DNA of 64,000 bases from VAZQ01 sp963725185 (GTDB lineage Bacteria > Pseudomonadota > Alphaproteobacteria > Rhizobiales > Xanthobacteraceae), in the NCBI GenBank assembly GCA_963725185.1, contig CAVRXO010000006.1, positions 496,001 to 560,000 on the forward strand. The letters run 5' to 3'. Of the stretch, positions 28,132 through 35,354 are shown in pieces. Made by a program: the position numbers and the translations under genes. How positions within the stretch are numbered: position 1 is the stretch's first letter; the number at the start of each line of letters is the position of its first letter. The notes under the pieces were generated by a model. It was given only the letters and a program-made list of their open reading frames with translations. It was not told the DNA's origin and made no database searches.

Positions 28132-28881
28132 TCAGTCCAGGTAATCGGCGTAGCGCGCGACGTGGTCGGCCAGGCCCAGCGCGTGGGTGCGAACCAGCTC
28201 CTCGGCGCGCGCGGTGTCGCGCGCCTCGAGCGCCTCGATGATGTTCATGTGATCGCGGATCGAGCGATCGGCGCGGTCCTTCTCGCCGATGGTCTTGCGG
28301 CGGATCATCCGCATATGGGTGAACAGATTCTCGGCCAGATCGATCAGCACGCGGTTGCGGCTCATGCGGATGATGGACTGGTGGAACTCGATATTGACCT
28401 CGGAATACTCGTCGAGCTTGGCGGCGACCTCGCCGCCCTCGAAGGTCGCGAACATGCGCCGCAGGCAGGCGATCTCGTCAGCGCTCGCGCTCTGCGTGAT
28501 CAGCCGCGCCGCCATGCTTTCGAGCGCGGCCCAGGCGGTGATCATCTCGATCACCTCGCGCCTGGTCTTGCGCACCACATAGATGCCGCGGCGCGGCACC
28601 GAGCGCACGAAGCCGTCGCGCTCGAGCTGCGCCATGGCCTCGCGCACCGGCGTGCGGCTGATGCCGAATTCAAGCGCCAGACGGCGCTCGTCGAGCCGGA
28701 TGTCGGAGCGGCTGCGATAGACGTCCATGGATACGATGACGTCCTTGAGCGCCGCATAGGCCTTGCTCTTGAAGCTCGCCGCAGGCCGGATCGGATCGAG
28801 CCCGAGGCGTGAGGCCGGCGACCGGTCAAGGGAACCGTCCTCGACCCCCGCGCTCGCGGAATCTCCGTTACTCGAAATCAT
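28132..28881 (-). CDS. GntR/FadR-subfamily transcriptional regulator
   Basis: A 249-residue regulator with an N-terminal winged helix (DERRLALEFGISRTPVREAM, then LERDGFVRSVPRRGIYV) and a C-terminal all-helical FCD ligand-binding domain (YSEVNIEFHQSIIRMSRNR, then a DHMNIIEALEARD segment). FCD regulators usually bind small carboxylates and repress catabolic genes until the ligand arrives. Position between oxlT and oxc makes it the likely oxalate- or formyl-CoA-responsive control of this cluster. It lies 47 bp upstream of oxc. Residues 1-35 are a variable lead. Confidence 0.93.
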   Translation of the reverse strand: MISSNGDSASAGVEDGSLDRSPASRLGLDPIRPAASFKSKAYAALKDVIVSMDVYRSRSDIRLDERRLALEFGISRTPVREAMAQLERDGFVRSVPRRGIYVVRKTRREVIEMITAWAALESMAARLITQSASADEIACLRRMFATFEGGEVAAKLDEYSEVNIEFHQSIIRMSRNRVLIDLAENLFTHMRMIRRKTIGEKDRADRSIRDHMNIIEALEARDTARAEELVRTHALGLADHVARYADYLD

Positions 28882-28897
28882 GACGCCTCGAACTCAT

Positions 28898-28918
28898 GCT
28901 GGCATACATTATTCCAGC
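28898..28918. promoter_or_regulatory. Possible GntR operator
   Basis: GCTGG-N11-CCAGC with an A/T-rich centre (CATACATTATT) lies 17-37 nt upstream of the GntR start. The position suits an autoregulatory operator. Short arms make this weak evidence. Confidence 0.3.
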
Positions 28919-28981
28919 GATCCGGCCATGCGCAAGTCAGATCGCGGCGGCATCCCTGTGCGGCGCCGTTGGCGATCGAGC

Positions 28982-30268
28982 TCAGGAGATGTCGAACTGG
29001 CTGCGCGCCATCACCCGCTGCCGCAGTGGCCGCAACACGAACAAGGCCAGGGCCACGACCGCCAGGTTCATGACCGTGGTGAGCAGGAACACCATCTGCC
29101 AGCCCCCGGTCGCGTCCTTGATGATGTTGGCAACCGGGGTCAGAAAGGCCGATGCGCCCTTGGCGGTATAGAGCAGGCTCAGATTCACGGTCGCGAATTT
29201 CGGCCCGAAGCTGTCGGTGCAGGTGGACGGGAACAGGCTGAAAATCTCGCCCCAGGTGAGGAAGATCAGGGCCGCAAACAGGACGAACGCCCAGGGCGCG
29301 GTACCGAGCGAGCCGAGCAGCCAATAGGCGATCCCGCCCAAGGAGAACGCGATCGCCATCGTATATTCGCGACCGATATTGTCCGAGATCCAGCCGAACA
29401 GGGGGCGGGCGGCACCGTTGGCGACATTGTCGATGATGAGCGTGATCGTGATGGTCGTGGCGCCGAGTAGGAACACGGTATCCGCCACGCCGAAATCGCT
29501 GGCGATGGGCGCGATCTGCGCCGTCGCCATGAGGCCGCTGGCGGAGACCATGACGAACATGATGTAGAGAAGCCAGAACACCGGTGATTGCACCACCTCC
29601 AGCGGCGTATAGCTATGCCTCGACTGGGCCACTTTGGGGGCGGTCGTGCTGACCTCGTTGGATTCGGGGCCGCGCAGCAGCCAAGCCAAACCGAAAACGA
29701 CAGCGCCCTGGATGAGGCCGAACCAGAAGAAGGCGGCTTGATAGCCGCTGGTGTCGATCACATAGCGGATGGGAATGACGGTCAGGGCGGCGCCCGCGCC
29801 GTAGCCGGCGGCGGTGAGGCCGACCGCGAGGCCGCGCCGATCCGGAAACCATTTCACCGCATGCCCGACGCTGGTCGCGTAGACCGCACCCCCGCCGGTG
29901 CCGGCAACGATTGCGCCGAGATAGAGCATGGTCAGGCTGTCGGCGATCGAATTCATGATCCATCCGAGGGCCACCATGATGCCGCCGAACGCCACCATCA
30001 ATTTCGGACCACGCCGGGGCCCTAGAATGTCGACGATCCAGCCTTCGATCGGGGTCAGCCAGGTTTCGAGCGCGATGAAGACGCTGAATGCAAATTGAAT
30101 GGCCGCGATGGACCAGCCGTGCGCTTTGCTGATCGGATTGACGAACAGCGTCCATCCGTATTGCAGGTTGGCGACCATCACCATGCAGATGATGACCGCC
30201 GCCAATTGGGTCCACCGGGTCACGCTCAACTCGGCGGAACGTTCGGATGCTGAAGCCGTGATCGTCAT
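28982..30268 (-). CDS. oxlT: Oxalate:formate antiporter, MFS
   Basis: A 428-residue major facilitator with 12 predicted TM segments, following the OxlT family closely. The first helix is rich in small residues (NLQYGWTLFVNPI), the A-loop motif region is GWIVDILGPRRG, and the substrate-binding positive residues appear as Arg in GAARPLFGWISDNIGR and Lys in LLYTAKGASAF, corresponding to Arg272 and Lys355 of Oxalobacter OxlT. It would exchange external oxalate for internal formate across the inner membrane. It heads the oxalate cluster, 100 bp upstream of the GntR gene. Confidence 0.95.
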   Translation of the reverse strand: MTITASASERSAELSVTRWTQLAAVIICMVMVANLQYGWTLFVNPISKAHGWSIAAIQFAFSVFIALETWLTPIEGWIVDILGPRRGPKLMVAFGGIMVALGWIMNSIADSLTMLYLGAIVAGTGGGAVYATSVGHAVKWFPDRRGLAVGLTAAGYGAGAALTVIPIRYVIDTSGYQAAFFWFGLIQGAVVFGLAWLLRGPESNEVSTTAPKVAQSRHSYTPLEVVQSPVFWLLYIMFVMVSASGLMATAQIAPIASDFGVADTVFLLGATTITITLIIDNVANGAARPLFGWISDNIGREYTMAIAFSLGGIAYWLLGSLGTAPWAFVLFAALIFLTWGEIFSLFPSTCTDSFGPKFATVNLSLLYTAKGASAFLTPVANIIKDATGGWQMVFLLTTVMNLAVVALALFVLRPLRQRVMARSQFDIS

Positions 30269-30313
30269 AGTGGCGTCTCCCCCTCGGACTCGGGCGCTCT
30301 TGGCGTCGACATG

Positions 30314-30333
30314 CCATCGTTTTGGTACGATGG
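30314..30333. promoter_or_regulatory. Candidate operator upstream of oxlT
   Basis: CCATCGT (30314-30320) and ACGATGG (30327-30333) form a perfect 7-bp inverted repeat with a 6-nt spacer, 46 nt upstream of the oxlT start. An A/T-rich TAATAT-like -10 region lies just upstream on the minus strand, so a bound repressor here would block the promoter. The rest of the 325-bp gap to the next gene (30334-30593) is pyrimidine-rich and holds no gene. Confidence 0.45.
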
Positions 30334-30593
30334 TCTTCGCGACAATATTACTATCCTATAAACCACAGTTTGGTCGTTGTTGAAAGCACGCGTCAGTTTG
30401 CCGCTTGGAGGTCCCGATCGAAGATTTCATGTTGCGGCGCGGCATGAATGAATGAATGAACAGGTGTGACGATCTTCAAACGCGGCCGCAGCCAATTCGA
30501 CTTTTCCACCCGATCCTCTAGCTTCATTCCTTCTCGCTCATCCCTTCTCGCTTCCCTTCTCCTTCCCCGATTCCTACCCAAGGTCCTCCACGC

Positions 30594-31343
30594 ATGCCAT
30601 CACCCTCTGCCCTCAGCGAAACCCCTTACGGCCACCGGGCACGTATCGGCTACACCTCGCCGCCGCTCACCACCGAGGTTTTTCCCTATGAATTCTACAA
30701 GATGGTGCCGGACGGGGTGACCCTGGTGATCACCACGCTCGCCATCGTGGTGCGCAGCAAGGAGGAGGTCGATCAGTCTTATGACATTAGTATGAAGGCC
30801 GCCCGCGAGATGGCGGCCGCCGGAGTGGATATCATCATGATCGGCGGCGTGCCGATCAATCTGTCACGCGGCACCGCCAATGCGCAGCAGATGATCCAGG
30901 AGCTCGAAGCCGAATTGAAGGTCAAGGTTTCGACCAGCGCTTCGGCGCAGGCGCGGGCCGCCAAGGCGCTGGGCTGCAAGAAAGTGGTGGTGGCGCAGCC
31001 CTATGCCCATTCCGACACGGACCGCATCGCAGGCTACGCGCTCCATTTCGGCTGCGAGGTCCTGGGCGCCACCGGCTGGGGCAGCCCGTTCAACCAGATC
31101 GGCCGCATCCCGCAGCATGCGGCGGTCGAGCTCGGGCGCAAGCTGATGCGCGAGCATCCGGATGCCGACACGATCCTGTTGCCGTCGCCGCATTGGCCGA
31201 CCGCAGGCGCCATCGAGCCGCTCGAGCGCGAATTCGGCGTCAACGTCATGTCGGCGCAGCAAGCGATCGTCTGGGACGCGCTGCGGCGTTGCGGCGTCAA
31301 CGACAAGATCCAGGGATACGGCCGCCTGTTCCGGGATTTCTGA
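30594..31343 (+). CDS. Maleate isomerase/Asp-Glu racemase superfamily protein lacking both catalytic cysteines
   Basis: A 249-residue protein with the two-domain racemase/maleate isomerase/arylmalonate decarboxylase fold (RIGYTSPPLTTEVFPYEFYK, GVDIIMIGGVPINLSRG, ILLPSPHWPTAGAIEPLE). The two cysteines used by this family should lie at the GGV (residues 84-86) and PSP (Ser198) positions; neither is Cys. Catalysis by the standard two-cysteine mechanism is therefore unlikely. It may be a one-base or non-racemising lyase, or a binding protein. It precedes two solute receptors on the same strand and is divergent from oxlT, so it could handle an imported dicarboxylate. Confidence 0.8.
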   Translation: MPSPSALSETPYGHRARIGYTSPPLTTEVFPYEFYKMVPDGVTLVITTLAIVVRSKEEVDQSYDISMKAAREMAAAGVDIIMIGGVPINLSRGTANAQQMIQELEAELKVKVSTSASAQARAAKALGCKKVVVAQPYAHSDTDRIAGYALHFGCEVLGATGWGSPFNQIGRIPQHAAVELGRKLMREHPDADTILLPSPHWPTAGAIEPLEREFGVNVMSAQQAIVWDALRRCGVNDKIQGYGRLFRDF

Positions 31344-31416
31344 GCTGGCGGGACGGCAGGAAATGCTTGCCGATCCGGGGGTCGCCGGACAATGCTCCGC
31401 GTCCGGGAGAAACCTG

Positions 31417-32431
31417 ATGTACGCAAACCGGTTTCGTCAGCGCTCGAATTGGCTGCGCACGCTTGCGGCGGCGGTCACGCTGGCGGGATGGCAGGCATCC
31501 GCCGCCGCTGCGGCCGAGCCGATCGAGCTCAAGGCCGGGATCGCCGACCCGGTCAACACCGTGCTGGCATGGTGGACCGCGCAGGCGGCCGGCTTCTACG
31601 CGGATCAGGGCCTCAAGGTCGAGATCATCAATATGAGCGGCGGCAGCCGCGGCGCGCAGGCCCTGCAAGCCGGGCAGCTCGATGTCATGCATGTGGGGCT
31701 GTCGTCGGTGGTGAAGCTCAACCGCGCCGGCGGCGATTTGCGGCTGATCGGCTCGCTCAGCAACGTCATCCGTTTCACGTTCTTCGCGGCCCCCGGCGTG
31801 AAGACCGCGGCCGACCTCAAAGGCGGCGTGGTGGGGGTCAGCACGTTCGGCTCGGAGAGCGATTCGACGGTGACGCTGGCGCTGCAGCGCCTGGGACTCG
31901 AAGCGCAGCGACGTCATCCTGAAGGAATATGGCGGCGGCCCCCGGCGGCTGGCGGCGGTGAAATCGGGAGAGATCGCGGCCACCACGCTCAACGAGCCCT
32001 TCACCAGCCTGGCGCGCGAGCAGGGCGTCAATCCGATGGTCGATCTGGTGCCCGAGCAGATCCCGTGGCTGTTCAGCGGCATCACGGTGCGGCGCGAGGC
32101 GCTCGCAAGCCGCCGCGACGCCTTGACGCGATTTCTCAAGGCCACCATCGAGGGCAACTACCTGGCGCTCAGCGACGAGAAGCGCGCCAAGGAGATCCTG
32201 GCCAAGGAGCTCAAGATCACCGATCCCGAAATCATCGACATCAGCTACAACGACTTCAAGCAGCAGTCGCCGGCGGATCTGGAGCCTTCGCGCCCGGGCG
32301 CCGAAAACATCCTGGCGCAGCTCCCGGGCGGCAGCGACAGGGTAGACGATTACGTCGATACCGGCATTCTCGACGGCCTCAAGTCGGCGGGATTCTTCGA
32401 AGAGATGCAGCGGAAATACGGGAAGCGTTAG
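31417..32431 (+). CDS. ABC transporter periplasmic receptor, NMT1/SsuA type (one frameshift)
   Basis: A type II periplasmic binding protein of 337 residues after correction. Signal peptide MYANRFRQRSNWLRTLAAA to ASAAAAAEP, then KAGIADPVNTVLAWWTAQAAG and a GSRGAQALQAGQLDVMHVG loop typical of NMT1/taurine/nitrate receptors. A +1 shift near 31908 moves the reading frame; removing one base gives 338 codons and restores VILKEYGGGP through EEMQRKYGKR. GGGAG precedes the ATG. No partner permease or ATPase lies here. It sits between a racemase-like gene and a Bug receptor. Confidence 0.85.
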
Positions 32432-32466
32432 CGCCAACGCGACCGCCATCCGCCGAGCGAGGGTGC

Positions 32467-33507
32467 GTGAGCATCGGAAGCAAGTGCAGACTTTCGGCGA
32501 TGCTGGTCGCGGCGATGCTGCCGGCGGCGAGCGCGCCGGCGCAGACGCCCGAAAGCTTCTTCAAGGGGCGCCAGATCACCTTCTTGATCGGGGCGGGAGC
32601 GGGCGGAGGCTATGACGCCTATTTCCGCACCTTTGCCCGCTACGTGGTGCGTCACATTCCGGGCGCTCCCACGATCGTGCCCAAGAACATGCCGGCCGCT
32701 TCCGGCCTGGCGGCTGCCAACACGCTCTACACCTCGGCCGAGCGGGATGGATCGACCATCGGGGCGTTCCCCAACGACATCCCGATGGACCCGCTGTTCG
32801 GCAATCCGGGTGCGCGTTACGACGCGCAGAAGCTCAACTGGCTCGGCAGCATCGGCAAGCTCGAAAACGTCTGCGCCACCTGGATCACCAGCCCGATCAA
32901 GACCATCGCGCAGGCGCGCGAGCGCGAAGTGATCGTGGCGGCGGCGGCGGCCACGTCCAATTCGGCCATCATGCCGAAAGTGCTCAATGCGCTCCTCGGC
33001 ACCAAATTCAAGATCGTGTCGGGCTACGATCCCGGTTCGGGCATGACATTGGCGCTCGAAAGCGGCGAGACCGAAGGCGTCTGCGGCCTGTCATGGTCGA
33101 CCATCAAGGCGGCGCGGCCGCATTGGATCACGGACCACAAGCTCAACGTGCTGGTGCAGATGGGATTGGCCAAGCTGCCCGAACTGCCGGACGTGCCCGC
33201 CGCGCTCGACCTGGTGAGCGATCCGGTGAAGAAGCAGGTGCTCGAATTGATCCTGACCCGCCAGGAGATCGGCCGTCCGGTGGCGGCGCCGCCCGGCCTG
33301 CCCGCCGACCGGCTGGAGCTGTTGCGCCGCGCGTTCGACGAAACGATGAAGGATCCCGAGTTCCTGGCCGAGGCGCAGAAGCTCCAGCTGGAGATCGAGC
33401 CGCTCAGCGCGCACGAGATCGACACGTTGCTCGCGAGCGCATTTGCAACCCCGAAGGCGATCGTCGCGCAAGCCGCCGAGCTGATCGAGCCGTCCGTGCA
33501 GAGATAG
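32467..33507 (+). CDS. Bug/TctC-like periplasmic receptor
   Basis: A 346-residue tripartite-tricarboxylate-type receptor. The likely start is the GTG at 32467 after a GAGGG site; an ATG at 32500 would cut the signal peptide short. The signal SAMLVAAMLPAASAPAQ is followed by FFKGRQITFLIGAGAGGGYD, a variant of the Bug opening, then IVPKNMPAASGLAAANTLY. It belongs to the longer divergent branch of the family, often seen with isomerase or lyase genes. It lies 35 bp after the preceding receptor, suggesting one transcript with two receptors of different folds. Confidence 0.85.
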   Translation: MSIGSKCRLSAMLVAAMLPAASAPAQTPESFFKGRQITFLIGAGAGGGYDAYFRTFARYVVRHIPGAPTIVPKNMPAASGLAAANTLYTSAERDGSTIGAFPNDIPMDPLFGNPGARYDAQKLNWLGSIGKLENVCATWITSPIKTIAQAREREVIVAAAAATSNSAIMPKVLNALLGTKFKIVSGYDPGSGMTLALESGETEGVCGLSWSTIKAARPHWITDHKLNVLVQMGLAKLPELPDVPAALDLVSDPVKKQVLELILTRQEIGRPVAAPPGLPADRLELLRRAFDETMKDPEFLAEAQKLQLEIEPLSAHEIDTLLASAFATPKAIVAQAAELIEPSVQR

Positions 33508-33578
33508 CGAATAGCAAGTGGCGAATACAGAAGCCCCGGCTTAACGACTACTCGCTACTCGCTACTCGCTACTCGCCT
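33508..33578. repeat. Inverted repeat with tandem TACTCGC units
   Basis: Left arm GCGAATAGCAAGTGGCGAAT pairs imperfectly with a run of four ACTCGCT units ending near 33578. It sits between convergent genes and probably folds as a terminator-like hairpin in both directions. Confidence 0.6.
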
Positions 33579-33598
33579 CGTCCCAAGCCGGGACGAGA

Positions 33599-34864
33599 CT
33601 AACGGTTGGCCAGCATCTCGAGCCGGCGCGGGGCTTCGGGGGAGCCGAACTCCTTGGCTTTCTCGTACCAGGTGCGCGCCTTCTCGACGTCCGCCCCCAT
33701 GCCGCTCACGCCGATTTTTGCCAGCACCGCCGGATCGAAGGTCGCGCCCAGCGCCAGGGCGGCGGCCGCGTTGCCGGCCTCCGCCGCCCGCTGATAGACG
33801 AGCCGCGCCGCCACCAGATCGCCGGAGGCGACAAATTGCTCGCCTTGCTGCATGAGGAGCTTGATGGAATCCGCATCAAGCTCGCGCACCGGCGGCCTGC
33901 GGGCGGACGCGACCTGATCGGGAGCCGGGCTCGGCGGTACGACTGCCGGGGTCTCGGACCGCACGGTCTCGGACCGCACGGTCTCGGACCGCACGGTCTC
34001 GGACCGCACGGTCTCGGACCGCACGGAGGTCGCGCCCCGGGCAGCAATCATGCTCTCGCCGGAGGCGGCCGGCAGAGTGACCAGCTTGTTGCGAGACGCA
34101 ACCACCGTGTTGTAGGCCTCCGCCTCGGCGGGCCGCAGCGTATCCTTCGACGTCGGAAAATCCGCAGAGGCGACCAAGCGCGAGGCGAATGAGGCGAGCG
34201 CGGGTTCGCCCGCCGGCTGCTTCAGGAACGGTGCCGGATTTCCGACCGAAAAATAATACGCGATCGGGGCCGCGATCAGGCTCGCCAGCAGGACACGCAA
34301 TGGCCCGCGCAGGCTGTCGTTACGCTGGCGCATCGGCGGCGGCGGCCGCAGGCGCTCGGCCGCCAGCGAAGGCGGCACCCGGACACCGTTGATGAATTGC
34401 TCGGCGCGCGCACGCGGATCTTCCGGGCCGACCGGACGAAGCCCCGATACGGGCGGCAGCTGAATGGCGCGCGGAAGGCGAGCGGCCGCCTCCTCGCGCT
34501 GCAGCCACTGGAGACTCGATTCAAGCCGCGTAAGGTCAGGATCGCTGGCCGTCGCGGCGGCCGCCGGTCCCTCGGCGGCCGGACCGGCGGATGGGTCCGG
34601 CCGGGGCCGGGACTGCGCTTGCTTGCCGGCATCCGCAGCAACCGGATGCTCGCCGGCAGTCGGCGGCGGCGGCGCGGCGTGCGGCATGTAAGGCGGCGAG
34701 ACAGCCGCCTCCTCGTCACTTTTCTGGTTGTCGCCCGTGTTGTTGTTGATATTACCGTCATTCTCGAGCGACGACTCGTCGAACGTGGAGCGCTCACGCG
34801 CTCTTTTTGGAGCGTAAGGCGAAAGATCGAATGGATCAAATGGCTTTCCCGATGGGGTACTCAT
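33599..34864 (-). CDS. Sel1/TPR-repeat membrane-anchored protein
   Basis: A 421-residue protein with a long low-complexity N-terminus, one TM segment near residues 188-207 (LRVLLASLIAAPIAYYFSVG), a disordered linker, and C-terminal Sel1-like repeats (YQRAAEAGNAAAALALGATF, ARTWYEKAKEFGSPEA). The linker contains five VRSET pentapeptides encoded by five perfect 15-bp repeats. Such proteins are usually scaffolds at the inner membrane; no enzymatic motif is seen. GGGAG precedes the ATG at 34864. It is downstream of the permease gene but separated by about 490 bp and probably independently transcribed. Confidence 0.75.
   Translation of the reverse strand: MSTPSGKPFDPFDLSPYAPKRARERSTFDESSLENDGNINNNTGDNQKSDEEAAVSPPYMPHAAPPPPTAGEHPVAADAGKQAQSRPRPDPSAGPAAEGPAAAATASDPDLTRLESSLQWLQREEAAARLPRAIQLPPVSGLRPVGPEDPRARAEQFINGVRVPPSLAAERLRPPPPMRQRNDSLRGPLRVLLASLIAAPIAYYFSVGNPAPFLKQPAGEPALASFASRLVASADFPTSKDTLRPAEAEAYNTVVASRNKLVTLPAASGESMIAARGATSVRSETVRSETVRSETVRSETVRSETPAVVPPSPAPDQVASARRPPVRELDADSIKLLMQQGEQFVASGDLVAARLVYQRAAEAGNAAAALALGATFDPAVLAKIGVSGMGADVEKARTWYEKAKEFGSPEAPRRLEMLANR
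33951..34025. repeat. Five perfect 15-bp tandem repeats inside the Sel1-like gene
   Basis: GTCTCGGACCGCACG is repeated five times head to tail without mismatch, encoding VRSET pentapeptides in the linker. Perfect identity suggests recent slippage expansion, so copy number may vary among strains. Confidence 0.95.
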
Positions 34865-35354
34865 GGACTACTCCCTGACAACGCTTCGATTCATTTCGAC
34901 GCTTGCTTTTGAGTCTCCTCTGCTCGAGCGCCGTTTGACGACCTGCCCGGAACCTTACTCGTGGATAGGTCAAAATTGTGGTCGACATCGCCGCGCGCAC
35001 GCTTGCGGACGCCAATCGACAGGCGCATGTTTGTTTGCTTGGATAACTTGCTGAGAATTTGAGACTGCAGCGGCCGTTATCGGTACCGACATACTACTTA
35101 TTCGCTGAATTTCCTGCTCGAATGGCCGCAGACGGATCAAACAAACGGTTTTGCCTCACATTCCTCCGTTCAGACAGGCTCGTGCCGCAGCAGCGACCTA
35201 CAGGGTTTCCCGTCCCGCCATCGGATGAATACCCGATGGGCCGCTGGGTGATCACCCGAGAGCAACGCTGCTGCCGGGTCGCCGTTCTCCTCGCGCAGCG
35301 CTTTCAAGCGCCGCTCGCGGCGGCTGGAATGTCGAAATGATGGCGGCGAGGCGG
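34865..35354. other. 490-bp intergenic region with two palindromes
   Basis: No gene is supported here. Two dyad symmetries are present near its 3' part: CATCGG-N8-CCGATG (35219-35238) and the perfect palindrome GGGTGATCACCC (35246-35257). They could be operators or short hairpins after the permease gene; no T-run follows. The left half is relatively A/T-rich and probably holds the promoter of the Sel1-like gene. Confidence 0.4.

Noticed and set aside
33951..34025. CRISPR-like array
   Set aside because: Units are contiguous 15-bp repeats without spacers and lie inside a coding frame, so it is a coding tandem repeat.
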